Shown here: one piece after another, positions 43,566-56,004 of the stretch | How the letters are laid out: every line of letters starts with the position of its first letter | How positions within the stretch are numbered: the stretch's first letter is position 1 | NCBI GenBank assembly: GCA_039621445.1 | Contig: CP154957.1 | Coordinates: 37,168,382 to 37,232,381 of the forward strand | Direction of reading: 5' to 3' | DNA length: 64,000 bases | Source: Euglena gracilis | Taxonomy: Eukaryota > Euglenida > Euglenophyceae > Euglenales | Notes under the pieces: model-generated | What the model saw: only the letters and a program-made list of their open reading frames with translations | Told to the model about the DNA's origin: nothing | Database searches by the model: none | Position numbers and translations under genes: made by a program

Positions 43566-44614
43566 CATTGGCGGTATTAATGCCACCGTTGTCGGTTTGC
43601 AGCAGCATGTTTCCGCACTTTCCAAGCGAATTCCCGACATTAGTGGGAAAAATCGTCCAAGTGTGGTAACTTTTGAGAAACCAGGTGTAAATCTTGGACA
43701 AATTGTCCTTGGGACTCCTCCACATTCCGGAGTTGACCCGCAAGCGCTTTAACTGCATTTGAGACAATTTGCAATTGGTGGGGTGACTTGGTGGGGGTTT
43801 CCGCGGTGGTGCGCGAATTCTCCGTGGTTGCCTTTTCCAACAACGCAGAAATTCGTCCATACAACCTTGCAACCTCATCTTGCATGGATCGGGCATTCCG
43901 ATTCACAGATTCCTCAAGTTGAATCAAACTCGTGCAAAGTGCTTGCAAGGTTTCCTTGTTGTCACCAAGCATTTTGTTATAAAATGAGCGAAATTCAGGT
44001 GACTCGGATATCCGAGCGCGCAAAACATTGGGAAGTGAGCGAATTTCTGCAAATGTGGGGTGGACAACAATGTACAACGGGTTTGCAATTCCCTAATAGC
44101 GGCTTGAATACCACAAACGCATTAGGCATTTGGAGACTGAGGTTGACCGTATTTGCGGCCAACTCCAGTTGGTGGAAAATTTGGAAGAAACGGTGCATTA
44201 CTTGTCAGCGAGTTTGGAAAAAATTTCCGGTTCCGGAACCGGTTGTGCCACCACCCACCGCGGTAAGCGCTGCGGTTGGTATTCCAAATGTCCCGGAATC
44301 GCGTTCTCAAATTAACGTTTCTGGAGTAGGAATCCACCGCTAATTTGGTACAACCACCCGCGAAAACGCGAATTGTACCACTGTTGCATTTTCCCACACC
44401 ACAAACCCACTTTTCACAGGAAATTTCCGATGAGGAAACTGATCCACCGCTCGAAAATCCGAGTCTCCACCAAGAAATTCAACATTCCAACCTTGTATGA
44501 GGAATGAGCCAACACCCCACACCTGGTATTGGTCATGTGTCGCATTCGCGATCATACCAACCACCAACGGGTTCTGGATTACCAGATCACCCATCGGGTT
44601 TTTCGGCGGGAAAC
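43566..44614 (+). mobile_element. copy B gag continuation between copies A and C
   Basis: Resumes the copy B gag exactly at the duplicated CATTG, then carries an inverted segment, then resumes in forward orientation at about 44114 and runs to 44614, where the type-2 LTR of copy C begins within the gag sequence corresponding to about 29909 of copy A. Confidence 0.9.
43646..44113 (-). pseudogene. inverted internal piece of copy B gag
   Basis: Minus-strand frame with RISESPEFRSFYNKMLGDNK, homologous to copy A gag at about 28930-29400 in the opposite direction. Flanking gag on both sides is plus strand, so a segment of about 470 bp has been inverted in place. The matching ends in copy A carry GGTA and TACC as short inverted repeats. 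Confidence 0.9.
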
Positions 44615-44934
44615 TGTGTACCAGGCGTATGCTTCTGTCCCCTTCCGTTGAGGAAGTTAGGATGGAAGCAGGTCCTGTTAGGATTTCCTAATGGGTGCCC
44701 CTTCTCTCTCCACAGGTGGTATACTATTCTTTTGTATTCTGTTTTCCCCTTTGACTTTCCTTTTTCTTCGGACCGGACTTGGATATCCAGTCCGTCCTCC
44801 CTTCATTGGTCTGTGCTTTGCTTCTTGGGAAGTGGGAAAAGGGTTTTTTTCTGTTACTCTGATTTTCAGTTCCCAAGTAGGTGCGCCAAGGCGAAAGCGA
44901 AGGCTTTTTGGGAATTGGGAATCAGACGTACACT
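44615..44934 (+). repeat. copy C 5' LTR (type 2)
   Basis: 320 bp, TGTGTACCAGGCGTATG to CAGACGTACACT. It shares ends, a polypyrimidine-CAG/GTGG site (about 44714) and the GGCGAAAGCGAA motif with type-1 LTRs but is otherwise diverged and shorter. Confidence 0.92.
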
Positions 44935-45030
44935 TGGTAGCAGAGTGGTTACGATCATACACATACTTCACAGAAGGAAAGGCTACCAGGTATTACACTT
45001 GGTAGCAGATTGGTTCGATCCTACGCTGAC
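44935..45030 (+). promoter_or_regulatory. doubled primer-binding site of copy C
   Basis: TGGTAGCAGAGTGGTTACGATC directly follows the LTR. A second TGGTAGCAGATTGGTTCGATCC begins at about 45001. GGCTACCAGG lies between them, as in copy A. Confidence 0.8.
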
Positions 45031-45210
45031 TGGCAGCGGAGGGCCCCTGCACCGTTATTACACGGTCGCAGCGTCAGCTCCCGGCTTCTAGTCAACGTCT
45101 AAGCAGACGAGCAGGCTCCGGAAGGCTCTGTACGGTATTACCCGTTACAGCCCCTCTGGTGCCAGCACAACTGCTTAGTTTTCTGGGTTTTTGCTGTTTT
45201 TGTCATCAAA

Positions 45211-48200
45211 AAGATGCAAAGCACAGGCCCCAACCATCAATTCAATTATGCCTTATTACAGGCATTATTGCAAGACATTGACCAAAAAAACTGGGGATTG
45301 GAAGCTTTTATGTGAAAGTGCTTCCAGTTCCCTCGCCCATGAGGCACAATTGGTTCAATTGTCACAATTGCGACACTTGTCATCATTGACAGTGGTCGGC
45401 GATGAGCCCTCCACATCATTGGCTTCAGAGGCTAATGTGGCCTCTTCCGCACTCACCTTGCCACAACGGGGGTATTCGCCTCTGTCTGCGGCAACGGTGC
45501 AGCTGCGCACACCGGAGACACCCGTGGTGATTCCACCACCGGGGTTCTCTGGTGATGGTGGGTTGGAAACCCCGTGTTTCTTTCAACCGCCCGTTTCTAC
45601 ACCTGCAAGCCATTACAGAGCTTTGCCACCACCACGCGATCTTGGGTGCTATCCCACACCACCTTGGCAGCCGGAGACTCGCCTAGTGGTACCGGAATTC
45701 TCTGGTACGTCCCAACCCATGGATGGCTATGGGAAGGGCGCTGGGGAGCTCCTCACTGCTGAGGATGTGCAGGATATGGTTGCTCGGCTTCCAGGGAATC
45801 ACCCCCTTGTGAGGCAGTTCAACAACCATGTGCAACAATGCGTTGCAGATTGTGCAAACGCACTCAACAAAGTGCTCCAGTTTGATAGTTTTGATGAGGA
45901 CAACCAAAAACATGTCTTCACCAAGCTGGAATACTGCTGGAATTATTTGCAAGAAGTTGGCAAATATTGCCAGAGGAATTTCGAAAGTGCGGGTATTGAC
46001 CTTGCAAACTTTCGGGAAACCTTTGACAAAATGTGCCAACAACTCCCGCAAAACTTCCGGCAAATTAGTGAATGCATGCATGAAGCGGAAACGCGGAATG
46101 ACTCCAAGTTTCTGCACTTGCATGACTCACTACGACAGTTGTCGGGACAAATGGAGTCCTGTTCATCCGCGTTGTTGCATTTGCAACAACAGTTGCATGC
46201 ACGAGATTCCTCGTCTGCAACAACAAACAGTGGTGGATTTGTGTCTATGGACCATTTCACCACATTGTCCGCAACTTTCCATGAATTGCAACACCGCATT
46301 ATGCAGTTGTGCGATGAAACGGAAAAGTTTCGGCAATTCCAGTAACAAGCCAACGAGAATTTTGCTGCCCACACGTATGTGCGGCAGTTGGAGGAGTGAC
46401 TTTCCCGTTTGGAGCAGAAAACCTGTTATTGTGACGCAAATCGGGTTGGATTATCCAATCTGAGCGCGAAAGTAGCGGACGTAGCCCAACGGCAGGATTC
46501 CCTGCAGTTGCAGTTGCAATCCGACATTAGCGGGATTAACTCGGCCATTGCGGGTTTGCAACAAAGCTATTCCGCACTTTCCCACCGAGTTCCGGACATT
46601 AGCGGTATTCAGACTGCTATTGGAAAACTCCAGACCCGGTATGCATTGGGGTCTACCAAAGTAACAGAAATGCAGTCGGTTCCAGTTCCCGGTTTACCGA
46701 GAACCCTGATTTCAAGGCATTTTTTATGACAAAATGCTCACTGACAATCAGGAAACCTTGCAAGATTTCTGCAACAGCCTATTACGGCTTGAGGAATCGG
46801 TGAATCGGAATGCCAGATGAACGCAAGGTGACATTGCCAGGTTGGATGAGCGAATTTCGCGTTTTTGGATAAGCCACACCCCGGAAATTTGCCCGTGGAT
46901 ACCACAACCGCGTTGTCGGATAATCCCGCACCGGTGGCACCCACCACCACCAACCAAGGTGACATCACCTTTGCAGATTCTCTCAAAGGCTGTAAAAGCA
47001 TTAATAGGACAACTCCAATTATTGGATGAGTCTCACGGGAAACTTGTCCAGGATTTTACCGGAATTTCCGAAATGATTCCGCACTTGGATGACTTTTCCT
47101 GTTACCGCAAGCGTATTCGCGCATTGCAGGATGAAGTTGACCGTGTTTGCGGCGAACTCCAACTCGTTGAGCATTTGGAGCGACGTGTGCATGACTTGTC
47201 TGTGGGTGGATAATGTGTCCAACCAACAGCAGGTTTCACACCGCAATTCGGCAGTATGCATTGCCGAAGATGCGCCAAATGTTCCAGAGTCGCGTTTCCA
47301 TAACCCGGCTCTGGGTGCACATGCACCACCACCACCGGTGTCCCGAGTGTCACAATCCGTGATCCCGCGAATTGTGCCACCATTGGCCTTGTCCACAACC
47401 CAAACCCAGTTTTCGGATGAATTTCCCATCACGGCAACCGAATTTTCGGAAAACACGGCGATTTTGCCAAGTCACCATCAACAAATCCATCATTACATGC
47501 TTGTGCGTGGAATGAGCCAAACCCGTACACCGGGAGTGGGTCACATGTTGCATGCGCGACGTACCCCCACACCGGAGAGTCCCCGTATTACGGGTGACCA
47601 ACAGGGTTTGCGACCGGATTTCCGGTACCAGGATTCACCTTCACCAGAAATTTTGCGACTCCGACAAGAATCCGGAAAGGATACGCTTGGTGCTCGAGCG
47701 TACCCAGGCCCAAAACCACGGAATACCACCGAGGGTCATTGGGTTTCTCAGAAAGATTTCAAGGGCACCATCACAATCGCGAATAAGGTGAAACCCCAAT
47801 GGGACGGTGATCCAACCACATGAAGACAGTTTTTCCGGGACTGGGAGTACTACTGGGCATTAAAAGGGCCAACCCAGGACACAAACCCGGAGGTGATCAA
47901 GATGGAATTCATCAATGGCCTCCCTAGGGATGAGAAGGAGCGCGCGCAACAACTTGTTTTTTGCTACCGCGTTTCCTTTGATGACCTGGTGGAGCAATAC
48001 GCCTCCACCAGTTCAAGTTTGGTCGCTAGGATTACCCTGGAGACCAAGTGGCGGCAATGCGCCCGACCCGATCGCAAGTGGAAGTCCATTGACCTTTGGT
48101 ATGCCAAATGGCTAGGACTTGCCGCTGAAGTGGTTGAACTGAGTGAAAAGCAAATGCGCGAACAGTTTGATGCTGTCCTCATGCATATCACGCCTAGCCT

Positions 48201-49188
48201 CATCAAGGATATCCACCGTGAGGAGTTGGCAAGTCATCCAATGACTCTTGACCAACGCTGGAACTACGTTTCCATGCAATTGAAGCTATCACAGCTTCTT
48301 GGTCAGATTCAATCCGCGTATAACGCACACCCAACCGCTTGATTACCGGCTGGTTCGGTGAACGCATTGCAAAAATCACTGGTTTCACCCACTTCACCAA
48401 CCACGGGATCGAAAAGCGATATCCGCGTTGTTCGGACCAAGCCACGGATAAAGTGTGGTTTTTGTGCAACAACTCGGGACATATGTCTCGGGAATGTCCT
48501 AATCCTGAAGCGCGTAAGCGTATTCAGAGTCCGCGAGGCTCGACCTCATCACGGGGTTCGGGTTCTTCTGCATTTCCACGCCAATCGGGAATTACACGGT
48601 CATCGGGTCCCCTTTCCGGTGGTATTAGCCCCCGGATCCCGTTCGGCGATGGGCGGAAACACGGTAACCCTCGGGGTAGGTCTCCCGGTGCACCAGCCAA
48701 GAAGCGTGACTCTCGTCGCAAGACATCGCGATCACGTTCACGAAGCGGATCATCCTCTTCGCGATCCTCATCGGGAAAACCCCGATACACCGGTCATGGT
48801 CGATGGAATACCCGCTCACCACGACGGTTTGACGGTAAATCGTGTAACCGATCCCCCCGTTACCCAGAATCGCGAAACAAATCTTCGTGTTCGCTTTGTG
48901 GATCGAGTGATCACCACTCATCCAAATGTCCGCGTTCTCGTTCCCCCCGCCCTGGCCAACGTCATCGCGGTATGAATCGCGGTAACAAGGGTCACTCCTT
49001 CAACCGCCATAAAGTTTGGTTTCAAGATATCTTGTTTGGAGGATGACACCCCGGCTTCGGGCAGGGAGGGGGATGAGACCACGGATACCGATTTCGACGA
49101 GGCCCGCGTGGCGCTGCGCACATCGAAATCTGTTTATACCTCTAAAAGGCCCATAGCCGGCTATTCGGCCGGTTCGGACCTGGAGTAG
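45211..49188 (+). pseudogene. copy C gag, decayed
   Basis: Starts MQSTGPNHQFNYALLQ. A one-base change near 45290 shifts frame compared with D-type gag, where the protein should read DWKLLCESASS. Later stops: TAA near 46342 (TCA in copy D), TGA near 46397 (CGA in D), TGA near 46817, TGA at about 47821 (TGG in D) and TGA near 48340 (GGA in D), plus indels near 46860 and 47205. The capsid-like block and both zinc-knuckle regions are recognisable; the first knuckle is mutated. Ends at UAG 49186-49188 followed by the same hairpin (49192-49224) as copy A. Confidence 0.9.
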
Positions 49189-49716
49189 GGGAGCCCGAGG
49201 TCCGAGGGCACGGACCTCTGGGCTGATGAACAGATGGAGGTAGGACCTGATCAACCCTGCCCCCCCCCCCTGCCCATCTGCCTTTCTGGTCGGTACCCGA
49301 AAATTTTCGGGTCCCACACCCCCCACTCCAACTTTCCGCTCGGAATGTTGTGCAAAGTGGGAAAGGGTTCATGGGAAAGCTGGCCCGAAAACGTATTTTC
49401 GCCAGACCCTTCACTTTGCCTACCCCCCATGGAACTTTTTGTCCAAGCGGAAAACAAAATGCAAAATTTTTGTGCAAAAGTCAAAATTCTCATCGACACT
49501 GGGTGTCGCATTGCACTACTTTTCGGTTCGGGTTGATACCAACCCCCCTCTTGGTGAAAGCCAAGAAGCCGATCAAAATTACGACGGCTGACAACACCCC
49601 CATGTGCGGTGGTGACTTGGGATGCTTTTTGGACATAGTTCCACCCCTCATCCCCAAGCACCACTCACCCCCCCCCCAACCGCCAAATTCTCCGGATACC
49701 TGGGGATATGAATCTG
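49189..49716 (+). pseudogene. copy C protease fragment
   Basis: In frame after the UAG: protease motif region with ILIDTGCRIALLFGSG, then a frame change and KPIKITTADNTPMCGGDLGC. Homology to copy A ends at about WGYES (49715), where the sequence joins copy D ORF3 in opposite orientation. Confidence 0.88.
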
Positions 49717-50740
49717 AATATCGGCAGCCAGAGAGGCGTAATAGCTCGTCCGGTGTTCTTCAGACGCGAATACTGGCTCCTGTAGGAAGTGCCGAGCAAG
49801 CTCATCCTGCTCGGTTCCCGCAGGTTCCATGTGGTAGTAGGGAGCCTCCTGCCGACGGGGGATATCCCCAGTCTGGATAGGAGCTGCACTGGGCTGTCGG
49901 GCTGCCACACGGTGGGGAGGTTCATCCTCCACCACTATGGGCTCCACCTGCCGCCGTGGCTCAACGCCATGGACAGGGGCGACCGGTGATGCCTGTGGCA
50001 TCCAGTGCGTGAACATGTGTTGGCCTGTGCCTCAGGAGGCACGTCCGGCTGTCCGGCTGGGAGCACGCGTGCGCCGCGCGGGTAATCCGCGTGCGTCGTG
50101 TACTGCGAGACAAATTGCTCCGCTGGCGGCTCTCGCGGCGGCATTCGCTGCGGCGAGGGCGGGCGAGCAAAAATTCCCGTCATCCCAGGTGAGACATGCA
50201 CAGCCTCACCTACCGGTGGGGGCGTGTGCTCACGCACATGCACGGTGTTGGATCCCACCGGCGTCTGCGTTTGCAGCATGTGCGGCACATACACGCCCAG
50301 TTCCATCACTGTCTCGCCAGGCTCGAATCCGGAATCGGATGCCGACGAGAAATACCGTCTCCCGTAATCAGGGCTTGACCACTGGGACACCACTCAGCCA
50401 CAGGCGTGTTGGCTACCACCAACAACTGAGCACAGTATATCGCCCGCCCCAACGTCTCCGTAGAGCGGAAGATCATCTCTCTCGCATACGGGGGCAGACG
50501 CAATCCGCGGTGCGCTGGTGGCTGGGGTGCCGGCTGCTGGACAGCAGATGGATCTGGTACCGCATATGCGGACCGGCTGATAGTAGCCGCGGCGAATACC
50601 GGGGCTGAAAGCCTCTCAGCATGTGGGGCACCCGGAATCGGGGCCTCAGCATACTGAGGGTACTGGGGGTATGGCACGCCAGAAGGCTGCGGCCACGGTG
50701 GACCTAGTCTAGGTCCGCGTCCAGGCAGAATGATGCTACC
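49717..50740 (-). pseudogene. copy D ORF3, N-terminal fragment
   Basis: Homologous to the first roughly 330 residues of copy A ORF3, in two frames. One (50677-50306) carries LPPYAREMIFRSTETLGR and VANTPVAEWC. The next (50393-49935) carries METGVYVP-like ELGVYVPHM and PAEQFVSQYTT; the latter matches PAEEHVSQYAV in A. The last part (to 49717) has ASEEHRTSYYASLAADIQ matching TEEERQQYEYAVTIQRQI. Conservation between type-1 and type-2 copies is the main evidence that ORF3 is a real gene. Truncated at the junction with copy C. Confidence 0.82.
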
Positions 50741-50833
50741 CGAACGACGACTGCAACAAAGGGAAACCTTGTTTTCAGTCGGTTTGAGTGCTGGCGACCT
50801 GAAAAAGGAAGGCTTCTATCTCAATCCAAAACT

Positions 50834-50862
50834 CTGCGAGAAAGATAGAGAAATAAGGAAGT
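50834..50862 (-). promoter_or_regulatory. splice acceptor-like site before copy D ORF3
   Basis: On the minus strand, a pyrimidine-rich tract ends CTTTCTCGCAG/A, the same relative place as the acceptor at 36713 in copy A. Confidence 0.6.
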
Positions 50863-50924
50863 GCAGGGGGTATAAACGGGAAAAATTCACATAAAACACA
50901 CGCATTCTCCAAAACGAAATGGTT

Positions 50925-53900
50925 TCAGAAAGTGTTTATGTTTATGTCTATGTTATTGCGCTTGTTCCACAGCTTCCAATCCTGCTGGATATATCCCACA
51001 AAACTGGATGCTGGCTCCCAAGTGTCCCCCTCTGGCCCATACCCTTTCCAATGAACTTTCCAGTAGTGCACACCCCTGTGGAACTTGTGGTCTATTATCT
51101 TATCGACCACAAAGTCGTCCGTTTCAGGTAATCTGGAACATGGCTTGAAATGTAGGCAGGGGATAGATTTTCCGTCTGGGGGGCTTAGGTACGGTTTTCA
51201 GTCGTCCATATGGACGTCCTCAATCCCGTTGGGCAAGGCAACTTTATATCGCCCGCTACTACCTAATCTCTCCAATATTTCGCATGGGCCGAGCCAAAGA
51301 GGATCTAGCTTGGAAGATTGCATGCGGGTGCGGTTATTCTCTACCCACACGCGGTCACCTGGACTATACACAGGTGTGTTAAAGTTTTGTAAAAAGGATT
51401 TCCGTTGTTGGAATGAATTTCTGTGATACGTGAGTGGACTGCAGAGCGGAGTACTTCCACTTCTGCAAACCACGTTTCACAGCTGAAGCTACTTCGGGCG
51501 GGTCTCTCCGAGGGGATATCCCCTATGGCGGGGGGTCTCATCCGAAAACAATTTTGTACGGTGAGTGTGGTAATACCAACCCTGGCAAGGTATTGATGTA
51601 AAATAAACACCAACGAAGAACGGATAACCAATTCTTACACGAGTCAGCCAGTGAAAGGCGAAGCATATTGACAACGGATGTCACGGCTGCCTCGGCTCTA
51701 CCATTGCGTTTCGGGCGGTATATAATGAAAAAATGTTGATCAACGCCGAGAAACCGCACAAAGTTGTGAAAAACCGCGAAGAGATCAAGTGATCTTGATC
51801 ACTCACGATTTCGTTCGGTAAACCCATTAAGCAGATACATTACTCCAGGAATATGGATGCCAAATTTTGAGATGTCAACCCTGCTCTCCGGCATGAAATT
51901 ACTACTATGTACCCATTCAGCCGACAGACGACAACAAAAACGTAATCCTAAATTTTGTCATCTTATCATTTGCAAGGTTCAAGTTCGAGAAAATCCATGC
52001 AGAGGGACGTAAAAATGTCTGGTGGTACGGGGAAGAAGTCCATCGTACCAGGGGGGGGTACCTCTGCGCGGTTTCACAGCATGAAAAATTTGGCACCGTT
52101 GCGAAATTCGCAAATAGCGCGAATATAAATCTTTTTCACTCAGGGTTGTGCAATATCTGCGACCCACCAGTGAAAGAAGTTTGGGGGCCCCAGGGTGACA
52201 ATGGTTGTGATAGCTCAAAATAACATCATCAACCAGATCTTGGGGTATACAATACTTATAACCAGAATCATTCCGGAAAATAAGCCGCAACGGTGATAGA
52301 GAGTAATTCTCTATGCATTCACCATTACGAAGTCTATTCACAATGGGACTATATATAGGGTCACGCGAATAATCCCATTGAGTTTCCGTACGCGTAATGC
52401 GACGTGGTACGGCAGTGCGTCCACGCCGGCGCCTTCCACGCAATGGTGAAATGGCGATGCTGCGATATACCCGGGAAACGGGTAGTGAATCGAGCATGTT
52501 GTCCGCAGCGTCGGATCGACGTGCGAACTGGTCAGCCTCATGGCTGCCAGGAAGAGTCGCATCACCCTCGTCCGGGTTCCCAGAATAATACCAGGGGGCT
52601 CGGCTGAGAGGATCCGCAACTTTTTGCGTGTGACCTGGGGTATAGATAACCACCGGGTTAAACTTGCTCAAGAACTCATGCCATCGGCATCCTCTGCCCA
52701 CTGATGACATGGCCTTGTTTAGGTCCTCGTTATACCAGTGTTGAAGGCTCTCATGATCCGTCAACACGAGTATCTGGACCAAGCTGCTGGCTATCCAGCT
52801 GCGGAATTTCTGGAGAATAAGCACAATGGCACATGTCTCCTTTTCGCGAATGCTCCATTTAACCTGTCCTTTCCCGTTGTCGCCCTGTAGCTTCCTGCTG
52901 AAGAAAGCCACAGGTCGGAGTTCATTTGCTGCATTATGCTGGCTAAGAACCTCGCCAACAGCGTAATCGCTGCTGTCGACTTCTAGGACATAAGGTTTGT
53001 ATGGATCCGCAATATCGAGAACCACGTACTCGAGGAGCAAGTCCTTGATTTTATTCAAGGCCTCGCGCATTTGGTCATCCCAAATGACTTTTGCGTTATC
53101 GGGTGTCCGATTTTTGAGTGGTCGGGTTAGGGGTACCGCGATTTTCGCGAAATCTTTAAGGTAAATCGCGTAATAGTGGGCTAACCCCAAAAATCCCTTT
53201 AAATGTGTTAATGACCTCAGGAGTCCATTTCTTAAAGGCCTCCATCTTGCTGGGTGCGGCTTTACACTGCCCGTTGCTCAGGATGTGTCCGCAAAACTTA
53301 ATAATTTTGCGAAACAGGTGCATTTTGGAACCCTTCACAAAAAGCAAATGCTTTTTGAATGCGGTTAATACCGCCCGCACATCGCGATAATGCGGGTCGA
53401 GGATATCCTTGCCCGATTCCGCGGATGGCGGTTCTGTTCCCACCAGTACATCATCGATGTACACCAGAGCAAACGGTAAATCGCGCAAAACCCACTGGAT
53501 CATGCGTTGAAACATGGATGGGGAGTACCGTCCATTGGTACACACCCTTGGATGTCACGAATGCCGTGTATGGTTGCGAATCAGGATGCAAATGCATCTG
53601 ATGGAAACCGTCTTCCAGATCAAAGATTGACCACAACCGGTTATCCGATTGTTTTGTGATCAAATCCTCGATCAGCGGTAACGGGAAGGGTCATCCTTCG
53701 TTTGGGAGTTCAGGTACCGGTAATCCAGCACCAGTCTCCACTTCTTCTGACCAGACTGGTCAGCGGGTTTGGGCACCACAAAAGCTTGTGATGTCCACTC
53801 GCTCTTGGAAGGGATAATCCACTTCCGCTGGATGAGCTTCTCAATCATCCCGTTGAGAGCTTGTTCGCGATCACCAGAACAACGGAAGAATTTCCGGTGC

Positions 53901-55998
53901 ATGAGTTTAGCGCCATCCTTGAGCTCGATTTTGCAAACACCGAACGGACCGCGAATCGCGGGGTCGATGTCGCAGGCGTAAACTGGATTATCCAGTACAC
54001 CATGGAATTCGCGAGTAATTCGCGAACAATAGTCAGCAGACTTTGGGTGTTGGTCCGCACTCTCAATGACCGCAGAAATCTGCGTTGAGGGTGTGGTATC
54101 CCCATTGTTACGAAGGTATCTTGGCACACGCAAATCGGATATTCCGAATGCGTCGAAGAAACAAACGCGAAAAATGATTTCTTTGACAGGTGGTAATAAT
54201 ATACCACAAAAATCCTCGAATAGTGGTACATCAGCGGGTAAATCCCACCAATGAAAACACACATGGGATAGTTGGTGAAACAAATCCGCATTCGGATTGA
54301 CCGGCATGAGAAGAGCTCCTCGCGCTTCATCGCGGAGGATTTTCTCCACCACATCCGGGATAAGCTTTGGGGGAGGATGCATCCACAGCACCGTATCACC
54401 CCAGAATTTAAGAAATGCGTTGGTATGTCGCGACCAATATCGTGACAAGCGCGCATGCGCTTTTGATGAAAACACATCAATTTCCAAAGACAAATCGAAG
54501 GAATCAGCCAAAACCGCGATTTTGGAGAACCATTCCTCCAAAATACGGTATTGACCAAAATTAAATGCATTCCATACACGCATCGCGTATGTGTCGACCT
54601 GATTCGCGGGTTGAAGAGCGGTAACGCAATTCAAGGATCCGCAAACATAGGTCAAGGGTGTGTCATCCACACTCCCAAGGGGCATTCCCAAGGGTTGATG
54701 GGTTGGATGGGTGCATACCCAGTCCATATCATGCCAGATGGAGGTGGGGGAGGTGTGTGACACGGATTTCGCGGTCCCAAACAACAAGGCAATACCTCGT
54801 TGTTGGAGCACTTGATGTACGGTCGCGCATTGCGATCCGCAACCAAGTGTATGGTTACGCGAAATCGGGATTAGTGTTGGTGTTTGGACTAAACATCCAC
54901 AATCGAAATCTGGCTGGGCGGAAATTCTCCTACAGTGCACACATCGGAAGGAAGTGTCGGAGTAGTGGTCCTGGTCGCGCATGTTGGTCTGGTGGGGGTG
55001 TGTGTAAAAGTTCGGATGCGCTGTTGTAGCTGCTGGGGGGTGTACAGGTGTATCTGAAAGCGATACATCTGGTGGAAAACGGGGTATTAGTGCTGCTGGG
55101 CGACTACTCGACACCGTGATCACTTCAGGCCTTTGGGCTTTCGTCTTGTAACCCAGTGGAACGAAGGGGGTACCGCTACTCGCTTGCCCTGCCTCATGGG
55201 GAACGGAAGTTGGTGTGTCATTGGGCAGGGGGTGAACTTTCTCGGTACACCCGGTGTGGAAAACGTTGGTTGGTGTGGTTGGTAACGGGGTAAAAGTTTT
55301 CGAAAACGGTGTGGAAAAATTGGTGGCTGTCGCGGTTGACGCCACGGGTGATGAAGGTTTGGGGGGCAATGAAGAGAGTGGTGATGTGCGCAAACCGTGG
55401 GAGTGGCAATCCACTACCAGCCGGTGCTGAAGTAAAAAGGGGTATCCCACCATTACGTCAGAACCATGGATTCCGGATTCATATCCCCAGGTATCCGGAA
55501 AATTTTGCGGTTGGGGGGGTGTGAGTGGTTCTTGGGGATGAGGGGTAGGACAATGTCCAAAAAGCATCCCAAGTCACCACCGCACATGGGGGTGTTGTCG
55601 GCCGTCGTAATTTTGATCGGCTTCTTGGTTTTCACCAAGGGGGGGGGGGTTGGTATCAACCCGAACCGAAAAAGTAGTGCAATGCGACAACCAGTGTCAA
55701 TGAGAATTTGGACTTTTGCACAAAAAATATGGATTTTGATTTCCGCTTGGACCAAAAGTTCCATGGGGGCTAGGCAAAGTGAAGGGTCTGGCGAAAATAC
55801 GTTTTCTTGCCAGCTTTTCCAAGAACCCTTTCCTACTTTGCACAACATTCCGAGCGGAAAGTTGGAGTGGGGGGTGGGGGACCCGAAAATTTTCCGGGTA
55901 CCGACCAGGAAGGCAGATGGGCAGGGGGGGCAGGGTTGATCAGGTCCTACCTCCATCTGTTCATCAGCCCAGAGGTCCGTGCCCTCGGACCTCGGGCT
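50925..55998 (-). pseudogene. copy D pol (protease to integrase-chromodomain), multiply frameshifted
   Basis: Begins after the UAG and hairpin at 55966-56004. Pieces in order: protease with LIDTGCRIALLF (55956-55453); a frame change; linker and methyltransferase-like domain with VLWMHPPPKLIP and the RT start (55567-53672); RT palm (53663-53451); YIDD piece (53545-53156); RNase H and integrase zinc domain with QRCQIFHAV (53190-51979), in which the second Cys of the CxxC is Phe; integrase core fragments (51759-51198); chromodomain with HWKGYGPEGDTWEP (51110-50925). At least five indels are present, some in C runs, and part of the integrase core is poorly preserved. Not functional. Confidence 0.9.
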
Positions 55999-56004
55999 CC
56001 CCTA
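55966..56004 (-). promoter_or_regulatory. copy D UAG readthrough signal
   Basis: UAG (56004-56002) plus the same 13-bp bulged hairpin (55998-55966) as copy A. Confidence 0.8.

Larger units (their letters stand above)
44615..49716 (+). mobile_element. Ty3/gypsy copy C (type-2 LTR), truncated
   Basis: 5' LTR, doubled PBS, leader, gag and the start of protease, with the rest missing. It is inserted in copy B gag. The sequence switches at about 49716 to minus-strand ORF3 of copy D. Several stops and indels show it is dead. Confidence 0.92.

Noticed and set aside
45211-49188. RIP-like or deamination-driven inactivation of copy C
   Set aside because: Stops arise from mixed changes (TCA to TAA, CGA to TGA, TGG to TGA, GGA to TGA) and indels, not a uniform C-to-T pattern.
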